A program made the position numbers and the translations under genes. This document shows, in pieces, positions 32,454-38,724 of a stretch of 38,724 bases of DNA (positions within the stretch are counted from its first letter, which is position 1; every line of letters starts with the position of its first letter). This DNA is from a virus. Below the pieces are notes generated by a model. It ran no database searches, was not told the DNA's origin, and saw only the letters and a program-made list of their open reading frames with translations. Where the stretch lies: positions 1-38,724 of IMG/VR virus record IMGVR_UViG_3300037485_000579; one strand, 5' to 3'.

Positions 32454-33403
32454 TGAGCATCGACCAGACACAAATCAATAGCACTACTCCTTCCTCGGCA
32501 GGGGTGGTGCTGTTTGCGTTTGGGAAACGAGGGTACTACTGGGCTGCGTATAACTTAGCGTTCAGTATCAAATCATTCAACCCAAGCATTCCTATTACGC
32601 TCTTTGTAGACAGCTACGTAACTGCTACCTCGTCCTGTGACCTTCATCGTTTTATTGACGAGATTAAAGAGGTTGACAATAACGACCTATTCACAGACGG
32701 TAAGTTCGATCCGGGTAAACTCAAAGTGAGCCTGTACGACTACCTACCATACAAGCACAATCTATACCTTGACGTTGATGCTATCGCTGTCAAGGACATC
32801 ACACCGCTACTGGATGAACTGGTGGCAACGGGCAGACCTTACGTGAGTCATTGCGTAGGCTATCACACCATTGACCAAGGGCGAGCGATACCTTCCATGC
32901 AATGGGCTTGGGCTGATGATATTTGGGAACGGTATAAGCTGGATGCTGATGCAGTACTTCCGGCTATTAACAGCAGCCTGCAGTTCATCACAATGGGGAA
33001 AGAGGCAGCCAAGCTGTACGACATCGCTAAGACGCTATACACGACCAATCAGATACCAACGGAAAAGCTGAGGATGAAGTGGGGCGGTGGGCAGCCTGAT
33101 GAGTTATACATGAACATTGCTCTTTGCCTCGCTGGCATCGACCCCGGGTATAAGAACGAAGGACGTATTAAAGGATCAGAGAGTGGATTCATTCACTTCG
33201 CTATGCAGCGTGGTATGAGTTTCCAAGAGGTGACAGATAACTTCTACCTTCAGTCATACTACGGAGGTGCAGGATTTACACCACGGTTCTACACCGAGTG
33301 GCTGGATAGGTTGCTAAAGATTAACATGAGGAAGATTAACCTTCACCATGAGTTTACTATTGTACGAATCACAGAACAAAAACACGCTGATGCTAAACGA
33401 TAA
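32453..33403 (+). CDS. Glycosyltransferase (GT-A fold, GT8-like)
   Basis: A 316-residue protein. VVLFAFGKRGYYWAAYNLA (residues 18-36) is a nucleotide-sugar binding beginning, and YLDVDAIAVKD (105-115) contains the metal-binding D107-x-D109 motif. GGGQPDELYMNIAL and HFAMQRG farther on fit donor-binding regions. The enzyme transfers a sugar from an activated nucleotide to an unknown acceptor. It starts by sharing a base with the stop codon of the tail tube gene and is followed by a methyltransferase, so both are produced with virion proteins. Glycosylation of a virion protein or of host glycan is possible. ATG 32453 is chosen over TTG 32450. Confidence 0.78.
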   Translation: MSIDQTQINSTTPSSAGVVLFAFGKRGYYWAAYNLAFSIKSFNPSIPITLFVDSYVTATSSCDLHRFIDEIKEVDNNDLFTDGKFDPGKLKVSLYDYLPYKHNLYLDVDAIAVKDITPLLDELVATGRPYVSHCVGYHTIDQGRAIPSMQWAWADDIWERYKLDADAVLPAINSSLQFITMGKEAAKLYDIAKTLYTTNQIPTEKLRMKWGGGQPDELYMNIALCLAGIDPGYKNEGRIKGSESGFIHFAMQRGMSFQEVTDNFYLQSYYGGAGFTPRFYTEWLDRLLKINMRKINLHHEFTIVRITEQKHADAKR

Positions 33404-33977
33404 GAAAAGGGTTGGAAGACCAAAGAAGGAAGTAATTGTCACCACCCATACATTTAATGAGGTGGCACGTCACGGGTGGAACTCAGAAGACGAGGTAGGT
33501 AAGTTCATAGGTTCGCTGATTAAGATGAGCAGAGTAATGACGGTGCTAGAGGTGGGAGTATTCGAGGGTGAAACATCGAAGTCTATCATTGAAGCACTAC
33601 CTAACGGCGGTCAGTACATCGGTGTTGACATAAACGATTACAGGGCAGAAGATACCAAGGCGATGATGGAAAACGTCAACGGCAAGGTAGTTGAGTTCGT
33701 TCTTGGTACTTCAATCAACAAGTGCGCCAGGATGCAATCCAATCACTTCGACCTTATCTTCGTTGACGGTGACCATTCGTGGGATAACATCCTGCCTGAG
33801 TTCAAAGTCTTGGAGCGGTTGCTTGCCCGTGGTGGTGTGTTCGTCTATCACGATACCATCCACTTAGAAGACCCTCGTAGGCTGGTTGAGTACGCAGCAT
33901 CATTCAATTACAAAGTCGTTACATTAAACACACCCGAAGGTCGGGGATTGTCCATTCTACATCGTAACTTCGCATGA
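33390..33977 (+). CDS. Class I SAM-dependent methyltransferase
   Basis: A 195-residue protein of the Methyltransf_24 kind. Motif I is VLEVGVFEGETSK (residues 52-64), followed by YIGVDIND, LIFVDGDHSWDN (acidic-loop motif) and GGVFVYHDTIH. Such enzymes often methylate sugars or small molecules. The basic AT-hook-like RVGRPKK near the start is odd for that role. It directly follows a glycosyltransferase and could methylate the sugar that enzyme adds. ATG 33390 gives a 14-base overlap; ATG 33348 is an alternative with 14 more residues. Confidence 0.8.
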   Translation: MLNDKKRVGRPKKEVIVTTHTFNEVARHGWNSEDEVGKFIGSLIKMSRVMTVLEVGVFEGETSKSIIEALPNGGQYIGVDINDYRAEDTKAMMENVNGKVVEFVLGTSINKCARMQSNHFDLIFVDGDHSWDNILPEFKVLERLLARGGVFVYHDTIHLEDPRRLVEYAASFNYKVVTLNTPEGRGLSILHRNFA

Positions 33978-33978
33978 T

Positions 33979-34098
33979 ATGAAAGCTCTGAAGACATCAA
34001 CAAAATCTATCAAAGGCTGTGGCGGTAAACGCTGTGGCAGTAACTGGGCTGGTGCGACAACCGGAACGGCATTGAATGACTTGAAAAAAGCAGCATAA
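33979..34098 (+). CDS. Tiny basic protein
   Basis: A 39-residue frame between the methyltransferase and the portal, with one base before and three bases after. MKALKTSTKSIKGCGGKRCG then SNWAGATTG; Lys-rich with two Cys (GCGGKRC). Tight packing supports it as a gene. Function unknown. Confidence 0.55.
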   Translation: MKALKTSTKSIKGCGGKRCGSNWAGATTGTALNDLKKAA

Positions 34099-34101
34099 AA
34101 G

Positions 34102-36015
34102 ATGGCACTATCGGTAGAGGAGATTAACAGAATAGTAGGCAAGTTCGCAGCACGTACCAAGGCGCATAAGAACGCAGAGGCACAGTCAGCGACTAACTAT
34201 ATCAGCAAGCGTAAGGTCGGAGTCTTGCCCTATCCTGAGTATTGGGATGGGTACAACTTCGCAGCCATGCTCTATGACTCCATCCTGCCTCATGCCCGTG
34301 CTGACGTGTACCCGGAGCATCTTCTTTCAGTTCGTGCGCCGAATCAGACCGATGCACAAGCGGAGTACATCAAGGCGAACTACAAGCCATCAACGCTCAA
34401 TGTGTTTGAAGACTTCCGCTCTACCATCTCCCGTGCCTTTGCTGATCAGAATTGGAGCATCAAGTATAACGCTGAGACAGACGAGCGGTTCGGTGAGGAT
34501 ACCTTCCAGCACTTCGTAAATAATGAGATTGAGAAGTTCGGCTCTTTGGAGTCGTTCATCAAATCGCTTCTACCCACGCTGAAGCTGATTGACCCAAACG
34601 GTATTATCGCTATCGAACCGGAAGACTTCGACATGGAATTGGTGGAGGGCGATAGCGAAGAGTTAGCCCTATCGAACAACCTTATCAAGCCGATGCCATC
34701 CTACTACTCGTGCAAGCGTATTGTAGGGCAGGAGTTGGATGAATGGTACTTAGTCCTCGATGAAGATAAGTCAGTCGTTAAGAACGGTTCTAAGAGCGAA
34801 GAGAGTGGAATTATTCTTGAACTATACGATGATACCAACATTTGGAGAATTGAACAGACCGGAAAGAAAGCCGACTTCACCTTCTCTGAGCCTGTGCTTT
34901 ACTTCCAGCATGATCTCGGTTACGTGCCGTGCAAAAAGCTGATGGGTACACCGCAGATGATAGGTAGTGAGTTACTCTTTCAATCACCATTCACCACCGC
35001 CGTTCCTTTGCTTGACCAAGTAGTACTCGATGAGTCCTACCTTCAGATGAGCAAGGCTACCTCTGCATTTCCTTTCATGGTCGCTCTCGGTGAGATATGC
35101 GAGTTCACAGACCGCGAAGGTAACCGATGTGACTCAGGTCAGGTGTTCAACGCTATCGGTGGCGGTTACATGACCTGCCCATCTTGCAGCGGTGCTGGTG
35201 TGAAAAGCCGATTCAGCCCAACAGGTATGCTACTCGTCAAGCCGAAGACATCACTAAGCGACGGTGATAGCGGTCTGTCAGGTGACTACATGAAGTTTGT
35301 GAGTCCTCCGATGGATACGCTGGACTTCTTGAGAAAAGAAATAGACAGCCATCTTGCCAAGTCACGACAGATACTTCACCTTCCCTCTTCCGACTCGGCA
35401 GGAACGATAGGCGAGGCATCTACGGCTACTGGCTCACTTAATAAGATGAGAGCGTTATACGCTTTCGTCAAGCCTATCTCGGATCAGTTATTCTCCATCT
35501 ACGAGTTCTGCCTTGTTACAATGGGTAAGATGCGCTATGGTGAATACTTCGGAGGGGTTACGTTAGTCTATCCTACCTCATTCGATATCAGTACACCTTC
35601 TGACTATCTCGCACTAATCAGCGAAGGCATCAAGGCTGGTGTGCCTCCTGCGGTTACCTATGCCAACGTGTACAACTACATCAAGGCTGTCAACTACACA
35701 GACTATCAGAGTTCTGCTATTTATGAACTGATTGTCAATGCTGACGAGTTACTCCTTATGAGTAGTGCTGATGTGCTGGCACGTATCGGAAATGGAACGG
35801 TTGAGAAATGGCAAGACGTACTCCATCAATCAGCACCACAGCTTATCATGGAGTTGATGAGGGACTACGTGCCAACAGCCGACAACCCTACCTTCATCAC
35901 CCTGCCGATGTCGGAGCAAGTAACACTCCTTCGTGAAGCAGCAGTCAGCAAGGTGCGTGAGGTACTTGACCCAATACAGCAAGCACAACAAAACCTACTG
36001 AGTGGCATCGTTTGA
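34102..36015 (+). CDS. Portal protein with zinc-ribbon insert
   Basis: A 637-residue protein. Gene order (before MuF-like, scaffold and capsid genes) and features such as EYIKANYKPSTLNVFEDFRS and EASTATGSLNKMRALYAF identify a portal of the Bacteroidota-phage type. Unusually it holds an insert with four Cys at residues 333, 343, 359 and 362 (EICEF; NRCDSG; MTCPSC), a probable zinc ribbon. The portal ring is the DNA entry port and head-tail vertex. It overlaps the MuF-like gene by 14 bases. Confidence 0.8.
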   Translation: MALSVEEINRIVGKFAARTKAHKNAEAQSATNYISKRKVGVLPYPEYWDGYNFAAMLYDSILPHARADVYPEHLLSVRAPNQTDAQAEYIKANYKPSTLNVFEDFRSTISRAFADQNWSIKYNAETDERFGEDTFQHFVNNEIEKFGSLESFIKSLLPTLKLIDPNGIIAIEPEDFDMELVEGDSEELALSNNLIKPMPSYYSCKRIVGQELDEWYLVLDEDKSVVKNGSKSEESGIILELYDDTNIWRIEQTGKKADFTFSEPVLYFQHDLGYVPCKKLMGTPQMIGSELLFQSPFTTAVPLLDQVVLDESYLQMSKATSAFPFMVALGEICEFTDREGNRCDSGQVFNAIGGGYMTCPSCSGAGVKSRFSPTGMLLVKPKTSLSDGDSGLSGDYMKFVSPPMDTLDFLRKEIDSHLAKSRQILHLPSSDSAGTIGEASTATGSLNKMRALYAFVKPISDQLFSIYEFCLVTMGKMRYGEYFGGVTLVYPTSFDISTPSDYLALISEGIKAGVPPAVTYANVYNYIKAVNYTDYQSSAIYELIVNADELLLMSSADVLARIGNGTVEKWQDVLHQSAPQLIMELMRDYVPTADNPTFITLPMSEQVTLLREAAVSKVREVLDPIQQAQQNLLSGIV

Positions 36016-36940
36016 TGAATTAGTTAAGAAGAAGATTGCCCTGTTTGAGGCAACACCTGAGAACCTTGCTACCGATGCGGTCAAGGTGCAGCTAAAGGTA
36101 TGGAGGGAACTTGCGCCACTACTCAACTCCTTCGATGTCGATGCTGATGGTAACATCTTACAGACCGATGACAACATTAAACGAATCGGAGCGATAGGCG
36201 AGAGACTGAATAAGCTACTCGCTGGGGCAGAGTACCAAGACGCTGTTAAATCGTTTCTAAATGGCATTGACGAGGGGATACAACTAACCAATGACATAGC
36301 CAAGAAGTTCGACCAATCTTTCGAGCCTACCTCCGCACAGAAAGCACTACTGCAACTCACCAAAACAAACGCTATCGATGCATTCATCGGTTCAGGACTT
36401 CGTAACAGAGTAACCCTTCCATTCCTTGAGCAGCTAACATCTAATGTGGCTGCCCGTGCGCCACTCAGAGAGGCTGTCAGGTCGCTTGAAACGGTGCTGC
36501 TTGGTAACGATAAGGCTGACGGTAGATTGTTAGCTAACATCAAGACAACGGCAACAACGGCACAGGCTATCTCTGACCGTGCCTATTCAGTCGTAGTGGC
36601 TGAGAAGTTAGACATTGAGTTCTTCCGCTATGCTGGTGGTGAGATACCAACGACACGACCATTCTGCCAGCACCGTGAAGGGGCAGTCTTCCATCGTAAA
36701 GAGATAGAGGCATGGGGCAACGGGCAGAACTCTGGTGGAATAAATGACATCAAAGGCGGTACATGGGCAGGAGAGATTGACGGCACGGATTCAAAGAGTA
36801 TCTTCACCTTTCTTGGTGGATGGAATTGTCGGCACGTATTAATACCTCTCGAACTTAAGAGAGTGCCACCCGAAGTCATCGCTCGTGCAACGGCTGAAGG
36901 ATTAATGGAAACTAAAGTACACAATCAAAATCTTTCGTAA
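36002..36940 (+). CDS. MuF-like head morphogenesis protein
   Basis: A 312-residue protein. An N-terminal helical region (residues 1-200) is followed by a MuF-type C-terminal domain: FFRYAGGEIPTTRPFCQHREG, then FHRKEIEAWG and LGGWNCRHVLIPL, with the Cys-His and NCRH features of the family. MuF proteins act in head assembly and are linked to the portal. The start is GTG 36002, inside the portal end. Confidence 0.88.
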   Translation: MASFDELVKKKIALFEATPENLATDAVKVQLKVWRELAPLLNSFDVDADGNILQTDDNIKRIGAIGERLNKLLAGAEYQDAVKSFLNGIDEGIQLTNDIAKKFDQSFEPTSAQKALLQLTKTNAIDAFIGSGLRNRVTLPFLEQLTSNVAARAPLREAVRSLETVLLGNDKADGRLLANIKTTATTAQAISDRAYSVVVAEKLDIEFFRYAGGEIPTTRPFCQHREGAVFHRKEIEAWGNGQNSGGINDIKGGTWAGEIDGTDSKSIFTFLGGWNCRHVLIPLELKRVPPEVIARATAEGLMETKVHNQNLS

Positions 36941-36945
36941 CTTCG
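36938..36945 (+). promoter_or_regulatory. -7-like box TAACTTCG before 36950
   Basis: One mismatch to TAnnTTTG, 4 nt before a GTG start. It overlaps the stop codon of the MuF-like gene. Weak on its own. Confidence 0.3.
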
Positions 36946-36949
36946 TCAA

Positions 36950-37177
36950 GTGAAGATAATCGTCATGCCTGACGGCACTATTAAGAAAGCATCCCCGATG
37001 GTTGCTGAACTGCTGTTTAAAAACGGCGGTCGTGAAATTGAACTAAAACCAATTGAATTAAACTATGGCACTCAAGGAAAACGAAGCATTGGAACTATTG
37101 AAGTTCCTAAACCTAAGCGACGCAGAAACGGTGGACGAGGCAAAGGAGAAGTTCTCCGCAGCGTGGATCAAGTCTGA
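36950..37177 (+). CDS. Small protein overlapping the scaffold gene
   Basis: A frame of 75 residues from GTG 36950 (or 70 from ATG 36965). The first 40 residues (MPDGTIKKASPMVAELLFKN) look like a real protein and fill the gap before the scaffold gene. The final 37 residues, basic and Arg/Gly-rich, overlap the scaffold gene by 113 bases. It may be a genuine overlapping gene; alternatively only the first part is meaningful. Confidence 0.45.
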   Translation: MKIIVMPDGTIKKASPMVAELLFKNGGREIELKPIELNYGTQGKRSIGTIEVPKPKRRRNGGRGKGEVLRSVDQV

Positions 37178-37886
37178 AGAACTTTCATCTAAGATTGGAC
37201 GTGTTACGGGCAGCATTGCCAACGTAGCCCGTAAGTCATTTGAGCCGTTCGGTGTTGTCCTTACAGAAGAAGACTTCAAGGATAAGAAGATTGAAGACGT
37301 TATCCGTGGTGCATCAGAGAAGGCTAAAGAGTCATTCGAGGCACAGCGTGAAGAGTGGGAGAAGAGAGCGTCAGGGAACGGCTCTGAGGCTGTCATCCAA
37401 GAGTGGGAGAAGAAGTATAAGACCCTCGAAAAGAAGTCAGCAGAACTTGACGGAGCGAGGCAGGATGCTATCACCCAATTCGACCAGTACAAGGAGAAGG
37501 TGAAGACAGACCAAAAAGCGTCCACCATCAACTCCGTTTTCGAGAAAGAGTTGTCAGCCATTAAACTTGACCCTTCGGTGAGTGAAATCACCATCCGTGG
37601 TTTCAAGTCGGTGATTGCCGATAAGTACGTGATTGACCTGGAAGAGGACGGCAGCCCTATCATGAAGGATAAGACCTCAGGAGAACGGTTGAAGTCAACA
37701 GCCAAGGCTGGGCAGTTTCTCGCTATTTCTGAGGTGCTACTCAAAGAGGCTACCGATGCTGGTATCATTCAGAAGAACCCTCATGCAGGGAAGACGTTTG
37801 GCAGCAATGCAAAGCCAACGTTTCAGCAAGTGCCGGCTGTTGAACAGAAAACAAGAACAGTAAATCCTCGGTTCTTAGGAATTTAA
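37065..37886 (+). CDS. Scaffolding protein candidate
   Basis: A 273-residue, strongly charged, mostly helical protein with a coiled-coil middle (residues 95-165: EAQREEWEKRASG, KKYKTLEKKSAEL) and a C-terminal FQQVPAVEQKTRTVNPRFL tail. Location directly before the capsid gene and composition fit a scaffold. No protease motif is seen. A strong terminator follows. Confidence 0.75.
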   Translation: MALKENEALELLKFLNLSDAETVDEAKEKFSAAWIKSEELSSKIGRVTGSIANVARKSFEPFGVVLTEEDFKDKKIEDVIRGASEKAKESFEAQREEWEKRASGNGSEAVIQEWEKKYKTLEKKSAELDGARQDAITQFDQYKEKVKTDQKASTINSVFEKELSAIKLDPSVSEITIRGFKSVIADKYVIDLEEDGSPIMKDKTSGERLKSTAKAGQFLAISEVLLKEATDAGIIQKNPHAGKTFGSNAKPTFQQVPAVEQKTRTVNPRFLGI

Positions 37887-37887
37887 C

Positions 37888-37895
37888 TATATTTG
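37888..37895 (+). promoter_or_regulatory. -7 box TATATTTG (isolated)
   Basis: Perfect TAnnTTTG two bases after the scaffold stop codon. It is only about 50 nt before a terminator, so any transcript would be very short. It may be chance in AT-rich DNA. Confidence 0.25.
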
Positions 37896-37918
37896 AATCG
37901 CTTTGTGGATTGTGGTTT

Positions 37919-37951
37919 AGGAGGGGCAGCAGAAATGTTGCTCCTTTTTTT
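37919..37951 (+). terminator. Intrinsic terminator after the scaffold gene
   Basis: GCAGCA (37926-37931) pairs with TGTTGC (37936-37941) around a GAAA tetraloop, extended by AGGA/TCCT with a 3-nt bulge, followed by seven T (37945-37951). It ends the portal-scaffold transcript. Confidence 0.85.
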
Positions 37952-37952
37952 A

Positions 37953-37979
37953 TTTGTAATTGAAAAAACTTTATCTTTG
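37953..37979 (+). promoter_or_regulatory. Promoter for the 84-nt RNA candidate (TTTG - 15 nt - TATCTTTG)
   Basis: A perfect TAnnTTTG at 37972-37979 and TTTG at 37953-37956 at 15 nt, the same short spacing as the tail tube promoter. Transcription would start near 37984. Confidence 0.6.
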
Positions 37980-37983
37980 AAGT

Positions 37984-38067
37984 CTAATATTAGCGGGGGC
38001 TAATGGGAAAACATTTTTTACAACTGAAAGTCCTAACACGTCCCCCCTTGGTGTTAGGGCTTTTTTT
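37984..38067 (+). ncRNA. Candidate small RNA with two loop-complementary hairpins
   Basis: Between a promoter and an intrinsic terminator lies an 84-base unit. Hairpin 1: ATTAGC (37989-37994) with GCTAAT (37999-38004) around a GGGG loop. Hairpin 2, the terminator: 38027-38039 with 38051-38063 (13 bp, one G-U) around an 11-nt loop that contains CCCCCC (38042-38047), then T to 38067. The two loops are complementary and could kiss. The unit encodes no plausible protein. It shares the 11-mer GAAAACATTTT with the leader at 18463. Confidence 0.55.
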
Positions 38068-38331
38068 ATTGGTTTCAGTCCAGCGTACAATTAACCAGCC
38101 TATCCAACAGGCGAAAAACGTAGCGAGTCTTATTTCTATTGCAACACACTTAGACCAGAACCTATACAAGGGGGTAACTGGCGCAGGATAACGAGAGTTA
38201 GTGTGTTACCCGTTTCAACCTGATGGGAAACTTGATAGAGTTAGGACAGCATTCACAGGATTAAAAGGTGAATGGGGCAGGATGCTAAATATCCTGTTTA
38301 AACCTTGCTATGGATTGTATCTAACTTTCAT
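38068..38331 (+). other. Non-coding region with clustered hairpins
   Basis: No convincing gene. Several inverted repeats: AACACACT/AGTGTGTT (38143-38150 with 38200-38207); GGGTAAC/GTTACCC (38172-38178 with 38205-38211) enclosing TAAC-GAGA-GTTA (38189-38200); GTTTC/GAAAC (38212-38216 with 38227-38231); CAGGAT/ATCCTG (38278-38283 with 38291-38296). The first two are mutually exclusive. It may be a structured RNA, a replication origin or a packaging element. Confidence 0.45.
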
Positions 38332-38339
38332 TATCTTTA
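38332..38339 (+). promoter_or_regulatory. -7-like box TATCTTTA of the capsid gene
   Basis: One mismatch to TAnnTTTG, about 108 nt before the capsid ATG. ATTG at 38314-38317 is a possible weak -33 at a 14-nt distance. Confidence 0.45.
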
Positions 38340-38366
38340 CAGAGCAATTAAGACAGCAAGTAGTCA

Positions 38367-38385
38367 CTCATGACTCTAACATGAG
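38367..38385 (+). promoter_or_regulatory. Hairpin in the capsid mRNA leader
   Basis: CTCATG (38367-38372) pairs with CATGAG (38380-38385) around a 7-nt loop, about 60 nt before the capsid start. It may stabilise the message or affect translation. Confidence 0.4.
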
Positions 38386-38447
38386 CCAAGTAGGTGAATC
38401 CCTCAACCTTTAACAGAGTGGAAATCCAAACTTAAAGACGAACTAAA

Positions 38448-38724
38448 ATGTCTATCTCTCGTTTATTGTCAGAATGCCCGAACATCCAAGCACCACTTGG
38501 TCAACTCTTCATAGAGGTTGGTCAACGTGAAGCACTTCCATTCCTTGAGTATATCAATTCTCCTGAGAATGTGAAGATGATTAAAATGCAAGTTGCTCCC
38601 GGTGGTGGTAAACTTCGCACGGTTGAAGCACGCTGGATTCAGCGTCTACCGGAAACAGAAGTTGTAGAAGGTGCTGACATCAGCAACTGTACTGCTACCA
38701 ACCTGTACGGTGACTCAACAACAA
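38448..38724 (+). CDS. Major capsid protein candidate (5' part; continues at base 1)
   Basis: ATG 38448 starts a protein beginning MSISRLLSECPNIQAPLGQL that runs off the end of the window and, over the 120-base overlap, into the frame ending at 887. The N-terminal region is helical and then carries NSPENVKMIKMQVAPGGG, with charged beta segments next. Start choice: it is the first ATG after the promoter at 38332 and the start codon of the only long frame here. See the 1-887 entry for the whole protein. Confidence 0.75.
   Translation, partial: MSISRLLSECPNIQAPLGQLFIEVGQREALPFLEYINSPENVKMIKMQVAPGGGKLRTVEARWIQRLPETEVVEGADISNCTATNLYGDSTT
38605..38724. repeat. Terminal overlap, copy 2 (identical to 1-120)
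   Basis: Exact copy of the first 120 bases, marking closure of the circular map at 38,604 bp. Confidence 0.9.

Noticed and set aside
35995-36543. Minus-strand open frame opposite the MuF-like gene
   Set aside because: Low-complexity Ser/Leu composition, mirror of the + strand codons; no recognisable motif.
37058-37768. Long open frame on the minus strand opposite the scaffold gene
   Set aside because: Ser/Leu-rich shadow of a charged helical gene, with no promoter or minus-strand neighbours; all convincing genes are on the + strand.
37888-37951. A second tiny RNA between TATATTTG and the scaffold terminator
   Set aside because: Only about 50 nt, no -33 element, and the hairpin is fully explained as the terminator of the previous operon.
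38003-38191. A 62-codon frame starting in the small RNA candidate
   Set aside because: It runs straight through the terminator stem and U-tract, and its composition follows the hairpin bases; not protein-like.
38201-38413. A 70-codon frame before the capsid gene
   Set aside because: It spans hairpins and the capsid promoter box and lacks a good start; an inner ATG at 38281 gives 43 residues with no motif.
1-38724. tRNA genes, CRISPR arrays, integrase or attachment site
   Set aside because: Scanned by eye; TTCGA-like bits lie inside clear coding genes and do not form cloverleafs, no regular spaced repeats are present, and no recombinase motif was found.

Overview
The window is a complete tailed-phage genome cut open at an arbitrary point. 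Its first 120 bases are repeated exactly as its last 120 bases (38605-38724), inside the major capsid gene, so the molecule is a closed circle of 38,604 bp. Every convincing gene is on the + strand. A large tape measure protein, a tail tube candidate and no visible sheath suggest siphovirus morphology. I see no integrase or lysogeny module. The host is probably a member of the Bacteroidota. The promoter-like sites fit the TTTG / TAnnTTTG pattern of that phylum's primary sigma factor, most genes lack a Shine-Dalgarno sequence, one secreted protein has a signal peptide ending just before Gln, and the small accessory genes (DUF3310, YopX, DUF6291) look like those of Bacteroidota phages.

Layout, following the circle. 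21.5-24.9 kb: small and large terminase with small conserved genes. 24.8-31.8 kb: tail module (chaperone with a possible -1 frameshift, tape measure, two large tail-tip proteins). 31.8-34.1 kb: tail tube candidate with its own promoter, then a glycosyltransferase/methyltransferase pair. 34.1-37.9 kb: portal, MuF-like protein and scaffold candidate. 37.9-38.45 kb: a 561-base region without a convincing gene, holding promoters, terminators and structured-RNA candidates. 38448 through the junction to 887: major capsid protein. 1.0-5.8 kb: head-tail joining proteins and tail fibres. 5.8-9.2 kb: lysis region (GH24 endolysin, secreted protein, holin candidate, membrane proteins), interrupted by an orphan PAS-HisKA protein without an ATPase domain. 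9.3-15.7 kb: early module led by two copies of a 33-bp promoter (SSB-like protein, coiled-coil protein, HTH regulator, RecE-like nuclease, accessory genes, VRR-NUC nuclease). 15.7-21.5 kb: lipoprotein, SNF2 helicase + DNA methyltransferase, structured leader RNA, replication protein and DnaB-type helicase.

Most striking points: (1) an 84-nt promoter-to-terminator unit at 37984-38067 with two hairpins whose loops are G-rich and C-rich and can kiss; (2) a leader at 18463-18571 with pseudoknot topology ending in a U-tract; (3) an orphan phage PAS + histidine phosphoacceptor protein in the lysis operon; (4) several genes whose start codon lies only 4-6 nt after a TAnnTTTG-like box, suggesting leaderless mRNAs; (5) a terminator hairpin whose loop contains the next gene's start codon; (6) a glycosyltransferase/methyltransferase pair between tail tube and portal.
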